Source of the DNA: Microbacteriaceae bacterium PS02067
GTDB lineage: Bacteria > Actinomycetota > Actinomycetes > Actinomycetales > Microbacteriaceae
Assembly: GCA_029960085.1 (NCBI GenBank)
Contig: JASCPG010000013.1
Span: forward strand, 1-54,396
Direction: 5' to 3'
Length of the DNA: 54,396 bases
Positions 25,979-35,970 of the stretch are shown piece by piece. A model generated the notes under the pieces. That model saw nothing but the letters and a program-made list of their open reading frames with translations, did not search any database and was not told where the DNA came from. Each line of letters opens with the position of its first letter. Position 1 is the stretch's first letter. Position numbers and translations under genes: made by a program.

Positions 25979-27076
25979 ATGGCATCCGTCACGTTCGACA
26001 ACGCCACCCGCCTCTACCCCGGCGGCACCCGCCCCGCGGTCGACAAGCTGAACCTCGAGGTCGCCGACGGCGAGTTCCTGGTCCTGGTCGGCCCCTCCGG
26101 TTGCGGTAAGTCCACCTCGCTGCGCATGCTCGCCGGCCTCGAAGAGGTCAACTCGGGCCGCATCCTCATCGGCGACCGCGATGTCACGGACATCCCGCCG
26201 AAGGACCGCGACATCGCGATGGTGTTCCAGAACTACGCCCTCTACCCGCACATGACGGTCGCCGAGAACATGGGCTTCGCCCTGAAGATCGCCGGCGTCG
26301 GCAAGGAAGAGCGCGCTCAGCGCGTCCTCGAGGCCGCCAAGCTCCTCGACCTCGAGGAGTACCTGACCCGCAAGCCGAAGGCCCTCTCGGGCGGTCAGCG
26401 TCAGCGTGTCGCGATGGGTCGCGCCATCGTCCGCCAGCCGCAGGTGTTCCTCATGGACGAGCCGCTGTCGAACCTCGACGCCAAGCTCCGCGTCCAGACG
26501 CGTACGCAGATCGCGTCGCTGCAGCGCCGCCTCGGCGTCACGACGGTCTACGTCACGCACGACCAGACCGAGGCCCTCACGATGGGTGACCGCATCGCGG
26601 TCCTCAAGGACGGTCTGCTCCAGCAGGTCGGCACGCCGCGCGACCTGTACGAGAAGCCGAACAACGTGTTCGTCGCCGGCTTCATCGGCTCGCCCGCGAT
26701 GAACCTGTTCCCCGTCGACCTCGCCGAAGGCGGCATCCAGTTCGGCAACGCCGTCGTCGAGGCCGACATCGACCGTCCGACGAACGCCACGCAGGTCACC
26801 GCCGGTGTGCGCCCCGAGGACATCGTGGTGAACCCCGCCGACGGCAAGGGCCTCACGGTCATGGTCGACCTCGTCGAGGAGCTCGGCGCGGACGGCTACC
26901 TGTACGGCCACACCGAGATCTCCGGCAAGCGCACCGACATCGTCGCGCGCGTCGACGGACGCAACCACCCGAACGCGGGCGAGACCGTCGTGCTGGCCCC
27001 CGTGCCGCACCACGTGCACGCGTTCGACATCGAGTCGGGCGAGCGCCTCACCAAGAAGGCCATCGCCTCGGCCTGA
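25979..27076 (+). CDS. msiK: Multi-sugar ABC importer ATPase, MsiK/UgpC type
   Basis: A 365-aa ABC ATPase with Walker A GPSGCGKST (about 38-46), signature LSGGQRQRVAMGRA, Walker B VFLMDEPLSNLD and H-loop VTHDQ, followed by a C-terminal MalK-like regulatory domain (TAGVRPEDIVVN). No permease or binding-protein genes are adjacent, as expected for the shared energising subunit of several sugar importers. A hairpin-rich leader lies upstream and a strong hairpin follows the stop, so it is monocistronic. Confidence 0.88.
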   Translation: MASVTFDNATRLYPGGTRPAVDKLNLEVADGEFLVLVGPSGCGKSTSLRMLAGLEEVNSGRILIGDRDVTDIPPKDRDIAMVFQNYALYPHMTVAENMGFALKIAGVGKEERAQRVLEAAKLLDLEEYLTRKPKALSGGQRQRVAMGRAIVRQPQVFLMDEPLSNLDAKLRVQTRTQIASLQRRLGVTTVYVTHDQTEALTMGDRIAVLKDGLLQQVGTPRDLYEKPNNVFVAGFIGSPAMNLFPVDLAEGGIQFGNAVVEADIDRPTNATQVTAGVRPEDIVVNPADGKGLTVMVDLVEELGADGYLYGHTEISGKRTDIVARVDGRNHPNAGETVVLAPVPHHVHAFDIESGERLTKKAIASA

Positions 27077-27085
27077 TCGATCCCT

Positions 27086-27124
27086 GACGCGGCGCGGCGG
27101 GTCTCCGGACCCCCGCGCCGCGTC
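27086..27124. terminator. Terminator after msiK
   Basis: GACGCGGCGCGG...CCGCGCCGCGTC forms a long GC-rich stem around a GGGTCTCCGGACCC tip, 10 nt after the msiK stop and before the DUF4032 start. Confidence 0.7.
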
Positions 27125-27154
27125 GTATCGGCGCCCCACGGATACGGAGCCCAC

Positions 27155-28459
27155 GTGGTCGAATCCCTGAGCATCACCGCCTCGAGCATCGACGCCGGCC
27201 TGCTCGCCCTCCCGTGGGCGCTGCCCCTCGATGAGTGGAAGAGCGACCACATCGTGTCGCTCCCCAAGGGTCTCTCCCGCCACCTCGTGCGCTTCGCGAA
27301 CCTGTCCGGCCGGGTCGTCGCCGTCAAGGAGACGACCGGCGAGATGGCCCGCCGCGAGTACGAGATGCTCGGCATGCTGGGGCGGCTCGACGTGCCGTGC
27401 GTCGAGCGCGTCGCCGTCATCGACGGTCGTCGCACGGCGAAGGGCGAGCCCCTGCCCGCGGCGCTCGTCACGGCGCACTTGAAGTTCTCGCTCCCCTACC
27501 GCGCCCTGTTCACCCAGACCCTCCGCCCCGACACCGCCGACCGGCTCGTCGACGCCCTCGCGGCCCTGCTCGTGCGCCTCCACACGGTCGGGTTCTTCTG
27601 GGGCGACGTTTCGCTGTCGAACACGCTGTTCCGGCGGGATGCCGGGGCGTTCGCCGCTTATCTCGTCGACGCCGAGACCGGCGAACTGCACGAGGGCGGC
27701 CTGACCCGCGGCCAGCGCGAGCACGACCTCGACGTCGCCCGCACGAACATCGCGGGCGAGATCATGGATCTCGAAGCCGGCGGACGCCTCGAGAGGGGCG
27801 TGGATGCCGTCGCGATCGCCGACGGCATCATGTCGTCCTATCACGCCCTGTGGGCGGCGCTCACCGAGAAGGAGACGTTCGCGGCCAATGAGGCGTGGCA
27901 CATCACCGAACGGGTGCAGCGCCTCAACGACCTCGGCTTCGACATCGGCGAGATGTCGATCGACACGACCGCCGACGGCACCAAGGTGTCGATCCGCCCG
28001 AAGGTCGTCGACGCCGGCCACCACCAGCGCCGCCTCATCCGCCTCACGGGTCTCGACGTGGAGGAGAACCAGGCGCGGCGCCTGCTCAACGACATGGACG
28101 AGTTCCGCGCCCGCGTCTCACGCCTCGGCTCCGACGAGGACATGGTCGCCCACGAATGGCTCACCCGCGTGTTCGAGCCGGTCGTGAAGGCGATCCCCTG
28201 GGATCTGCGCTCCAAGCTCGAGCCGGCCGAGGTGTTCCACCAGGTGCTCGAGCACCGGTGGTACATGTCGCAGGCGCGCGGCCAGTCCGTGCCGATCGCC
28301 GAGGTGCTCTCGTCCTACATCGACACGGTGCTGCGCCACCGCCGCGACGAGGCGACCCTCATGGGAGCGCCCACCGAGACGGTGTCGATCCCGATCATCT
28401 CGGACGACGCCGAAGGCGACGACGCGGACGACGAGATCGACTGGCGCGACCTGGTCTGA
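27155..28459 (+). CDS. DUF4032 protein with kinase-like core
   Basis: A 434-aa protein starting at GTG 27155 with a short GGAG upstream. The N-terminal 260 residues look like a lipopolysaccharide/aminoglycoside kinase-type fold: a Lys in VVAVKETTGEMARREYEML, the catalytic loop GFFWGDVSLSNTLFRRD and an acidic DAETGE after AAYLV. The C-terminal half (260-434) is the DUF4032 domain and ends in a run of Asp/Glu. It may be a small-molecule or protein kinase; substrate unknown. Confidence 0.8.
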   Translation: MVESLSITASSIDAGLLALPWALPLDEWKSDHIVSLPKGLSRHLVRFANLSGRVVAVKETTGEMARREYEMLGMLGRLDVPCVERVAVIDGRRTAKGEPLPAALVTAHLKFSLPYRALFTQTLRPDTADRLVDALAALLVRLHTVGFFWGDVSLSNTLFRRDAGAFAAYLVDAETGELHEGGLTRGQREHDLDVARTNIAGEIMDLEAGGRLERGVDAVAIADGIMSSYHALWAALTEKETFAANEAWHITERVQRLNDLGFDIGEMSIDTTADGTKVSIRPKVVDAGHHQRRLIRLTGLDVEENQARRLLNDMDEFRARVSRLGSDEDMVAHEWLTRVFEPVVKAIPWDLRSKLEPAEVFHQVLEHRWYMSQARGQSVPIAEVLSSYIDTVLRHRRDEATLMGAPTETVSIPIISDDAEGDDADDEIDWRDLV

Positions 28460-28468
28460 CGGGGTCCG

Positions 28469-29107
28469 TCAGTACCCGACCGTGAATCGCTCGCGGGAGT
28501 GCTTCGGGTTCTCGATCTCATCGACGACAGCCACCGCGAGGTCGGCACCGGAGATGAACGACTCGCCCTTGTCGTCGGTGACGATGACGTCGCCACCATC
28601 GCGGTACACGCCCGTGCGCTCCCCCGGGTTCCACGCCCCGAACCCGCCCGCGGGGTGGATGAAGAACCAGTCGCGACCGGTCTGCTCGGCCTGCAGGTCT
28701 TCGAGCTCACCGATCGCCTCCAGCGCCTCGGCCTTGAACTCCTCCGGGAATCCGGCGTCGACGACGCGCGGCCCGCCGGGCGCGACGAGCGACCCGCCCG
28801 CACCGCCGACGACGCCGAGTCGCACGTTCTCGGGAAGGGTGTTGTTGAGCGCCTCGACGTTCGGACGCACGAGCCCCTGCATGTCACCGCGCGGCGCGAC
28901 CGCGACGACGACGACGTCCACACCCCGCAGCTCCGCGAGGAGGCTCGGCACGTCGAGGAGCGTCCCCTCCACGTAGGTGACGCCAGCGACACGGTCCGCG
29001 GCGACCTTGCGTGCGACCGACAGCACGGTGTGGCCGCGGTCGGCGGCCTCGGCGACGATGTGGCGACCGGCGTACCCGGTCCCTCCGATGACGGCGATGA
29101 TCGACAT
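28469..29107 (-). CDS. NAD(P)-binding oxidoreductase, SDR-a type
   Basis: A 212-aa protein with the GxxGxxG dinucleotide loop at the N-terminus (VIGGTGYAGRHIV), a VVVVAVAPRGD strand and IHPAGGFGAW, matching atypical short-chain dehydrogenase (NAD(P)H-binding, NmrA-like) proteins. Tyr-xxx-Lys active site is not evident. ATG 29107 with AAAGGA upstream. It sits 8 nt after the DUF4032 stop on the opposite strand. Substrate unknown. Confidence 0.85.
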   Translation of the reverse strand: MSIIAVIGGTGYAGRHIVAEAADRGHTVLSVARKVAADRVAGVTYVEGTLLDVPSLLAELRGVDVVVVAVAPRGDMQGLVRPNVEALNNTLPENVRLGVVGGAGGSLVAPGGPRVVDAGFPEEFKAEALEAIGELEDLQAEQTGRDWFFIHPAGGFGAWNPGERTGVYRDGGDVIVTDDKGESFISGADLAVAVVDEIENPKHSRERFTVGY

Positions 29108-29183
29108 GCGGGTCCTTTCGTGGGTTATGCGTGACGGGGCGCGCGGCGCGCGACCTCGTGCGTGTGCGGCATCCGTGTCGCGG

Positions 29184-30170
29184 TCACTCCGCGGCCGCGC
29201 GGATCGTGGCAACCTGGTACAGCGCGACGGATGCCGCGATGCCGGCGTTCAGGGACTCGGTGGCCGACGAGATCGGGATCGACACGATCTGGTCGCACGT
29301 CTCGGTGACGAGGCGCGAGAGGCCCTTGCCCTCCGAGCCGACGACGATGACGACGGGTCGGTCGGCGAGCTCCAGCGCGGGCAGCGACACGTCGCCGCCG
29401 CCGTCGAGGCCGAGGACGAAGACACCCTGCTTCTTGAACTCCTTGAGCGTCGTCGTGAGGTTCGACGCCATCGCGACGGGGATGCGCGCCGCGGCACCCG
29501 CGCTCGTCTTCCACGCGGCGGAGTTGACGCCGGCCGAACGCCGCTGCGGGATGATGAGGCCCTGCCCGCCGAACGCCGCCGTGGAGCGGATGATCGCGCC
29601 GAGGTTCCGCGGGTCGGTGACGCCGTCGAGGGCGACCAGGAGCGGCGTGTCGCCCTTCTCCAGGACGTTCTCGAGGAGGTCCTGCGGGTGCGCGTACTCG
29701 TACGGCGGCACCTTCAGCGCGACGCCCTGATGCACGCCGTCGAACCCGGCCATGCGGTCGAGTTCAGGGCGCGTGACCTCCATGACGGGGATGCCCCGCT
29801 GCGTCGCGATCGACAGCATCTCCTTCACGCGGTCGTCCATCTCGACGCGCTGGGCGATGTAGAACGCCGTCGCCGGGATCTTCGCGCGCAACGCCTCCAG
29901 CACGGAGTTGCGGCCCGTCACGTTCTCGGTGTCGTCACCGGCCTTCGCCTTCGGTGCGCGGTTGATGTTCGCGGGCTTCTGCGCGGGCTTGCCGCCCGCC
30001 GCGGCATAGCGCTCGGCCGCGGCCTTGCGCTTGCCCGCGGGGTGCCACGCGCGGTCTTCGGCCTTCGGGGTCGGGCCCTTGCCCTCGAGCGAGCGCCGGC
30101 CCTTGCCTCCGCTGCCCTTCGTGGGACCCTTGCCGCCCTTCGCGGCGCCGGGACGTCCTGGCTTAGCCAT
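29184..30170 (-). CDS. rlmB: 23S rRNA 2'-O-ribose methyltransferase, SpoU/TrmH (RlmB type)
   Basis: A 328-aa enzyme. A Lys/Gly-rich N-terminal extension (1-75) precedes a substrate-binding domain (VTGRNSVLEALRA) and a SpoU knot: DGVTDPRNLGAIIRSTAAFG (motif 1), VVGSEGKGL (motif 2), IPISSATESLNAGIAASVALY (motif 3). It methylates a guanosine in 23S rRNA. The ATG overlaps the cysS stop by 8 nt, the common actinobacterial cysS-rlmB order. Confidence 0.92.
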   Translation of the reverse strand: MAKPGRPGAAKGGKGPTKGSGGKGRRSLEGKGPTPKAEDRAWHPAGKRKAAAERYAAAGGKPAQKPANINRAPKAKAGDDTENVTGRNSVLEALRAKIPATAFYIAQRVEMDDRVKEMLSIATQRGIPVMEVTRPELDRMAGFDGVHQGVALKVPPYEYAHPQDLLENVLEKGDTPLLVALDGVTDPRNLGAIIRSTAAFGGQGLIIPQRRSAGVNSAAWKTSAGAAARIPVAMASNLTTTLKEFKKQGVFVLGLDGGGDVSLPALELADRPVVIVVGSEGKGLSRLVTETCDQIVSIPISSATESLNAGIAASVALYQVATIRAAAE

Positions 30171-31563
30171 CGATACTCCAATGCGTTCCGTCCGGAGTGT
30201 CCTCCAGAGTGATGCCCGCCGCCGCGATCGCATCGCGGATGCGGTCGGCTGCGGTCCAGTCCTTGTCGACCCGCGCCCGTGCGCGGTCGGCGATGAGCGC
30301 TCCGACCAGCGCGTCGAGCGCGTCGTGCTCCGCCCCGCCTGCCGCATCGTCTCGCCAGGTGGGGTCGGCCGGGTTGAGCCCGAGGATGCCGGTCATGCGG
30401 CCGACCTCGACGAGGGCGCGCGCTGCGGCATCCGTGTCACCGGCATCCAGCGCGGCGTTCCCCGCGCGCACGGTCTCGTGGACGACGGCGAGCGCCTGCG
30501 GGACGCCGAGGTCGTCGTCGAGGGCAGCGGCGAACGCGGCCGGCACATCGGCGACGACGAGCGGGTTCGTCGTGCCCAGGGCGCGGGCGGCGCGCTCCTG
30601 GAACGTGCGGATGCGGGCGAGCGCGGACTCCGCCTCGGCGAACGTCGACGGCGTGATGTCGAGGCTCGAGCGGTAGTGCGCGGCGGCGAGCGCGTAACGC
30701 ACGACGAGCGGGTCGTTGTCACGGAGGACGTCGAGGGCGAACACGGAGTTGCCGAGCGACTTCGCCATCTTCTGCCCGCCGACGGTGATGAGGCCGTTGT
30801 GCACCCAGTAGCGGGCGAACGCGTCACCCGCGGCGGTCGACTGGGCGAGCTCGTTCTCGTGATGCGGGAAGCGCAGGTCCAGCCCGCCGCCGTGGATGTC
30901 GAACTCGGGCCCGAGGTAGCGACGGCTCATCGCGGAGCACTCGATGTGCCAGCCGGGCCGCCCGGCACCCCACGGCGACGCCCACGAGGCATCCTCGGGC
31001 TCGTCGGCCTTCGCGGCCTTCCAAAGGGCGAAGTCCAGCGGGTCGCGCTTGCCGCCGTCGGTGTCGGGCGAGGACTCCATCGCGTCGGGGCGCTGGTGGG
31101 TGAGGGCGCCGTAGTCCTGCCACGAGCGCACGTCGAAATACACGCTGCCGTCCGCGGCGTAGGCGTGGCCCGCGTCGATGAGGCGTGAGATGAGCTCCTG
31201 CATCTGCGGGATGGATGCCGTCGCGCGCGGCTCGTACGTCGGCGGCAGGACGCCGACCGCCTCGTACGCCGCCGTGAACTCGCGCTCGACGCGGTAGGCG
31301 AGGGCCCACCACGGCTCGGCATCCGTCGCGTTCTGGAGCACCTTGTCGTCGATATCGGTCACGTTCCGCACGAACGTGACGCGCCCGTACGTGCGCTGGA
31401 GCCAGCGGCGCAGCAGGTCGAAGCTGAGCGCGGCGCGGATGTGCCCGATGTGCGGTGCCGACTGCACGGTCGGGCCGCAGACGTACATCGTGACGTTCCG
31501 GGGATCGAGGGGCGCGAAGTCGCGCAGGGCCTGAGCCTTGGTGTCGTAGAGCCGGACCGTCAC
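30163..31563 (-). CDS. cysS: Cysteinyl-tRNA synthetase
   Basis: A 466-aa class I enzyme starting at GTG 31563. The HIGH motif is [13 protein letters not shown], zinc ligands lie in MYVCGPTVQ and HIECSAMS, and the KMSKS loop reads KMAKSLGNS. Length and C-terminal anticodon-binding domain fit CysS rather than the shorter mycothiol ligase MshC. Operon with rlmB (8-nt overlap). Confidence 0.94.
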   Translation of the reverse strand: MTVRLYDTKAQALRDFAPLDPRNVTMYVCGPTVQSAPHIGHIRAALSFDLLRRWLQRTYGRVTFVRNVTDIDDKVLQNATDAEPWWALAYRVEREFTAAYEAVGVLPPTYEPRATASIPQMQELISRLIDAGHAYAADGSVYFDVRSWQDYGALTHQRPDAMESSPDTDGGKRDPLDFALWKAAKADEPEDASWASPWGAGRPGWHIECSAMSRRYLGPEFDIHGGGLDLRFPHHENELAQSTAAGDAFARYWVHNGLITVGGQKMAKSLGNSVFALDVLRDNDPLVVRYALAAAHYRSSLDITPSTFAEAESALARIRTFQERAARALGTTNPLVVADVPAAFAAALDDDLGVPQALAVVHETVRAGNAALDAGDTDAAARALVEVGRMTGILGLNPADPTWRDDAAGGAEHDALDALVGALIADRARARVDKDWTAADRIRDAIAAAGITLEDTPDGTHWSIDG

Positions 31564-31669
31564 CGGTCCAGCCTACCGGGGGCACCCCTGGGACGGCGCG
31601 GGGCGGGTGTGCCGGCTCTCGAGGGGCGGGGCGCGCGCGGGTGGAACAGCGGTGCGATAGAACAGTGGA

Positions 31670-32596
31670 GTGCTGCACGTGATCGCCGTCCTCGCCGCCG
31701 CGGTGCTGTTCGGCACGACGGGCACGTCGCAGGCCCTCGGCCCGGACGGGACGACGCCGCTCTCGGTCGGCGTCATGCGCATGGTGATCGGCGGCACGGG
31801 CCTCGCCATCCTCGCGTTCACGCTCGCGCGTCGGCACGCCAAGAGGCGTCCGCCGGCGGATCGCCCGCGTCTCGGCATCCGCCCCGTGCTTCTCATGGCG
31901 CTGACGGGCGTATGCCTCGCGGTGTATCAGCCGCTCTTCTTCCTCGGCACGGCGCGCAACGGCGTCGCGGTCAGCACGGTCATCGCACTCGGCTCGGCGC
32001 CGGTTCTCGCGGGGCTGCTGGAGTGGGCGCTCACCCGACGTCTTCCCTCACCCACGTGGATCGGTGCGACCGCGCTCGCGACGGCTGGAGTCGCCCTGCT
32101 CGGCATGGGCGGGGCGACCGGCGCAGGCGGCACGGACCCCGTCGGCGTCGCGGGAGCCGTCGGTGCGGGCGCGTCGTTCGCGGTGATCGCCAACGTGCAG
32201 CGGCGCCTGCTCGACGGCGGATGGGATGCCTTCACGGTCGTCGGCGCGATGGGCGCCAGTGCCGCGCTGGTGAGCGCCGCCGCGCTCCCCTTCATCGACG
32301 TGAGCTGGCTGCGCGAGCCGCGCGGGCTCACGATGGCGCTGTGGCTCGGGCTCGCGACGATCTCGGTCGCCTACGTGCTGTTCACCTGTGGCCTGCAGGG
32401 GCTCTCGGCGGCGACAGCCGCGACGCTCACGCTCGGCGAGCCACTGACCGCCGCGGTTCTCGGGGTCACCGTGCTCGGCGAACGACTGTCCCCGCTCGCT
32501 GTCGCCGGCCTCGTGGTGCTCGCACTGGGCCTCGCGCTCCTCGCGTGGGGCTCTCGGCGCCGCCGCGACCCCGTGCCCTACGCCGTCGAGGCCTGA
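31670..32596 (+). CDS. EamA-family DMT exporter
   Basis: A 308-aa protein with about ten membrane helices in two EamA repeats (FGTTGTSQALGP at the start of the first, VTVLGERLSPLAVAGLVV at the end of the second). Probably a metabolite or drug exporter; substrate unknown. GTG 31670 follows a TAGAAC box 6 nt upstream and has no ribosome site (leaderless pattern). Divergent from cysS; 77 bp separate its stop from ispDF. Confidence 0.88.
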   Translation: MLHVIAVLAAAVLFGTTGTSQALGPDGTTPLSVGVMRMVIGGTGLAILAFTLARRHAKRRPPADRPRLGIRPVLLMALTGVCLAVYQPLFFLGTARNGVAVSTVIALGSAPVLAGLLEWALTRRLPSPTWIGATALATAGVALLGMGGATGAGGTDPVGVAGAVGAGASFAVIANVQRRLLDGGWDAFTVVGAMGASAALVSAAALPFIDVSWLREPRGLTMALWLGLATISVAYVLFTCGLQGLSAATAATLTLGEPLTAAVLGVTVLGERLSPLAVAGLVVLALGLALLAWGSRRRRDPVPYAVEA

Positions 32597-32673
32597 ACCC
32601 AGGACGGGAACGGTCACGGCGGTAGCGGTCGCGACCGGACGGCCGGCGCGCAGGGCTGGCGCGCGGGGGTGGC

Positions 32674-33894
32674 CTACGCCTCGGGGACCCCCGCGGGGAC
32701 GACGAGGGCGACGGCGAAGGCGGAGACGCCCTCGCCGGCGCCCGTGAAGCCGAGGCCGTCCGTGGTCGTGGCCGACACTGCGACGGGGGCGCCCAGGGCG
32801 GCGCTCAGCACGGCCTCGGCCTCGGCGCGGCGTGCGGCGAAGCGCGGGCGGTTCGCCTGCACCTGCACAGAGACATTCCCGATCCGGAATCCGGCGCGCT
32901 CGACGAGTTGGCGCGTGCGGGCGAGGAACGCCCCCGCGTGCGCGCCCGCGTACTCGGGCGCCGACGTGCCGAAGTGCGTTCCGATGTCGCCGAGACCTGC
33001 GGCCGCGAGCACAGCATCGACGATCGCGTGCGCGACGGCGTCCCCATCCGAGTGCCCGTACAGCGCGGGCTCGCCCGGCCACTCGAGGCCGGCGAGCCAC
33101 AGGTCACCGTCTCCGCCGAACGCGTGCACGTCCGTGCCGATCCCGACGCGCGGCAGGGCCGGCGGCGAGGCCGCCGCCTCTCCGGATGCCCCCGCCACTA
33201 GCCTGCGCGCACGCTCGAGATCGGCGGGCGTCGTGATCTTGAAGGCGTGGTCGTCGCCGGGGACGGTCACGATCACTCCGCCGGATGCCTGCACGAGCGC
33301 TGCGTCGTCGGTGTGGTCCGCGTCGGCGGACGCATATGCGGCATCGAGCACGCTCCGCCGGAACCCCTGCGGTGTCTGCGCCGCGGCGAGCACCGACCGG
33401 TCGACGGCCGCGACGACCACGCCGTCGGCGACGCGCTTGATCGTGTCGATCACGGGCAGCACCGGCAGAGCGGCGACGGCCCCGGCTTCGAGCGCCGCGA
33501 CGACGCGCCCGAAGACGGCAGGCGGCGTGAGCGCCCGCGCCGCATCGTGCACGAGCACGTACTCGACGTCGGGCCACACGGCGGCGAGTCCCGCTGCGAC
33601 GGATGCCTGACGCGTCTGCCCACCCGCGACGACACTGACGAGGTCGTGCCGCTCCCCCGCGGCCAGTTCCGCGTCAGTGCGCGCGTCGCCGACGCGGTCG
33701 GCGGGAGCGACGACGACGACCTGAGCGAGCGGCCCGGCGAACACCTGCTCGAGCGCGCGCCGGAGGATCGTCCGCCCGTCGAGTCCGACGAACGCCTTCG
33801 GTGCGCCTGCTCCCAGCCGCTGTCCTGAGCCGGCCGCGACCACGATGACGGCGATCGTCGGCACCGGGAGCAGCGGCGGCGGGGTGTGGGTCAT
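32674..33894 (-). CDS. ispDF: Bifunctional IspD-IspF fusion
   Basis: A 406-aa fusion. IspD half (1-235): [19 protein letters not shown] and [16 protein letters not shown]-binding motifs. IspF half (about 240-406): [11 protein letters not shown] and [16 protein letters not shown], zinc-binding site of MECDP synthase. It carries out two steps of the MEP isoprenoid pathway. A conserved neighbour of carD in actinobacteria, but here a 436-aa acyltransferase gene lies between them. Confidence 0.95.
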   Translation of the reverse strand: MTHTPPPLLPVPTIAVIVVAAGSGQRLGAGAPKAFVGLDGRTILRRALEQVFAGPLAQVVVVAPADRVGDARTDAELAAGERHDLVSVVAGGQTRQASVAAGLAAVWPDVEYVLVHDAARALTPPAVFGRVVAALEAGAVAALPVLPVIDTIKRVADGVVVAAVDRSVLAAAQTPQGFRRSVLDAAYASADADHTDDAALVQASGGVIVTVPGDDHAFKITTPADLERARRLVAGASGEAAASPPALPRVGIGTDVHAFGGDGDLWLAGLEWPGEPALYGHSDGDAVAHAIVDAVLAAAGLGDIGTHFGTSAPEYAGAHAGAFLARTRQLVERAGFRIGNVSVQVQANRPRFAARRAEAEAVLSAALGAPVAVSATTTDGLGFTGAGEGVSAFAVALVVPAGVPEA

Positions 33895-33969
33895 GCCTCC
33901 GAGACTACCGAGCGCCCCGCGGCCGGACGACGAGGCAAGCGAACAGAGCGAACCAGGCAACGACCCAGA

Positions 33970-35280
33970 CTACAAAGCAGAGCCAGACGACGCCCCGGGT
34001 GCAGAACCGGTAGACCCCACAGGCCCCGCGAACCCGCGATGCCGCAGGAGCAGCACGGATGCCGCGAGCAGCAGCGACCCGCCCACGGCGATCCAGAGGC
34101 CGAGGAACCACTGCATGACGGCGAACGGCGGGATGAACGCACACACCCACGCGAGCGCGACGATCGCGGTCGACGGTGCGGGGCCGAGCGCGCCGACGCG
34201 CTCCCACCGCACGAGCAGCAGCGACAGCGCGAACACGACGAGCAGGACGGCGACGAACATGATCGGACGTGACCACCACCACGCCTCGGATGCCGGGGTC
34301 GGTGCGGCACCCGGGATGAGGAGCGTGACGCCCGTGACGATCAGGATGACCGGAAGGTGCCAGAGGTACACGGTCATGAGCCGCGTCCCCATGAGGAAGA
34401 CGAACCCCTGCACGGCGCGCAGCGCCATGAGTCTCGTCAGCGCCGGCTTCAGCACCCGCAGGAGACACGCCTGCGCGAGCCCGAGGATCACGAGCGGCAG
34501 CGCCGGCGGGTTGAGTCCTTCGAGCATGGATGCCGGGAACGGTCCCCAGCTCGTCAGCACCCACAGCACGACGTAGCAGGCCGCGGCGATCGCGAGGAGC
34601 GTCGGCACCGACCGCCGGTCGAACCAGCCGTCGCGGTACCAGAAGCCGAACTGCTGCGCGAGCGGCCAGACGAACAGCAGGTTCAGCAGTCCGATCTCGG
34701 TTACGCCCGTCGAGTACCGGGCGACATCGACGAGGACAACTCCGGCGAACAGCACCGCGACGGTCGCCCACGGGGCCCGCTCGTGCCAGCGCACCAGCAC
34801 CGGGACGAGCGCCTGACAGATGAGATACGCGGCGAGGAACCACAGCGGCGACCCCGCGCCCACCGCCGCCGCCGAGACGAGTTCGGGCGCGAGTTGGAGC
34901 AGCGCGGCGGCGCCGAGCACGACCGCGAAGAACACGAACAGCGGGAGCGCCGGCTGTGCGAGCCGCACGGTCCTCCCGCGGATGAAGCCCGTGGCATCCC
35001 CGCCGCGCTTCGTCCACGACGCCCATCCGGCCGCCGACGCGAAACCGCCCACGACGAAGAAGAGCGGCATGATCTGGCCGATCCACGTCGCCGTCGTGAA
35101 CCACGGCTGCTGCTCGGCGGGGCGCGACGTGACGAGTTGGCCGTCCGGCCCCGGCCCGATGCCGACCTGCAGCAGGTGCACGACGATCACGAACAGCACG
35201 CACACGACGCGCGCGAGATCGAGGGTCAGGTCACGACCGGACAGATCCGGGCGCACTGCAGGGGCGGAGACAGCGCTCAT
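33970..35280 (-). CDS. Membrane acyltransferase, family 3
   Basis: A 436-aa protein with about ten membrane helices and the Acyltransferase_3 signature near the N-terminus (DLTLDLARVVCVLFVIVVHLLQVG, with the catalytic-type His, and PLFFVVGGFASAAGW). ATG 35280 chosen because the domain begins soon after. It likely O-acylates a surface polysaccharide or lipid, as in OafA-like proteins. The insertion between carD and ispDF is unusual. A disordered SGSAPGASS tail ends it. Confidence 0.85.
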   Translation of the reverse strand: MSAVSAPAVRPDLSGRDLTLDLARVVCVLFVIVVHLLQVGIGPGPDGQLVTSRPAEQQPWFTTATWIGQIMPLFFVVGGFASAAGWASWTKRGGDATGFIRGRTVRLAQPALPLFVFFAVVLGAAALLQLAPELVSAAAVGAGSPLWFLAAYLICQALVPVLVRWHERAPWATVAVLFAGVVLVDVARYSTGVTEIGLLNLLFVWPLAQQFGFWYRDGWFDRRSVPTLLAIAAACYVVLWVLTSWGPFPASMLEGLNPPALPLVILGLAQACLLRVLKPALTRLMALRAVQGFVFLMGTRLMTVYLWHLPVILIVTGVTLLIPGAAPTPASEAWWWSRPIMFVAVLLVVFALSLLLVRWERVGALGPAPSTAIVALAWVCAFIPPFAVMQWFLGLWIAVGGSLLLAASVLLLRHRGFAGPVGSTGSAPGASSGSAL

Positions 35281-35320
35281 GCCCCCCATCATCGCGTGCC
35301 GTGGCACGGATGCCGGATTG

Positions 35321-35803
35321 TCAGCTGGCGAGGACGTCGTCCAGCACACCCGAGGCGTGCTCTTCGTCGGCCTTCAGCGCGAGCGCGATCTCGGAGACGA
35401 GGATCTGGCGTGCCTTCGCGAGCATGCGCTTCTCACCGGCGGACAGACCGCGGTCCTGATCGCGGCGCCACAGGTCGCGCACGACCTCGGAGACCTTGAT
35501 GACATCGCCGGAGGCGAGCTTCTCGAGGTTCGCCTTGTAGCGGCGCGACCAGTTGGTCGGCTCCTCCGTGAAGGCGGCGCGGAGCACGTCGAACACGCGC
35601 TCGAGACCTTCCTTGCCGATCACGTCGCGAACGCCGACCAGATCGACGTTGTCCGCCGGGACCTCGATGATGAGGTCTCCCTGCGTGACGTTCAGCTTCA
35701 GGTACTTCTTGGTCTCGCCCTTGATGATCCGGTCTTTGACCTCGATGATCGTCGCGGCGCCGTGGTGCGGATAGACGACCGTCTCGCCAACCTCAAAAAG
35801 CAT
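35321..35803 (-). CDS. carD: CarD-family RNA polymerase-binding factor
   Basis: A 160-aa CarD. N-terminal Tudor-like RNAP-interaction domain ([19 protein letters not shown]), followed by the helical DNA-binding part with [13 protein letters not shown] and the conserved Trp in [10 protein letters not shown]. It stabilises open promoter complexes, chiefly at rRNA and housekeeping promoters. AAAGGA precedes the ATG. A TATCCT box lies on the minus strand about 30 nt upstream. Divergent from the lipoprotein gene. Confidence 0.95.
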   Translation of the reverse strand: MLFEVGETVVYPHHGAATIIEVKDRIIKGETKKYLKLNVTQGDLIIEVPADNVDLVGVRDVIGKEGLERVFDVLRAAFTEEPTNWSRRYKANLEKLASGDVIKVSEVVRDLWRRDQDRGLSAGEKRMLAKARQILVSEIALALKADEEHASGVLDDVLAS

Positions 35804-35970
35804 GCAGTTATGTCCTTTCGGCAACCTCAAGGATACCACAGGGGCGCATACGCTAAGGTTCGCCGGTTCCCCCTCAACGACACGCGGAAACAGCTTGTCG
35901 CGGCCCCCTAGAATGAGAGCACCACCGTCGACTTCGGCGGATGCCTCGCGCACCGCCCACTGGAGGATCC

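Noticed and set aside
30163..31563. Mycothiol ligase MshC instead of CysS
   Set aside because: The 466-aa length, C-terminal domain and cysS-rlmB order fit CysS; MshC is shorter and found in other contexts.
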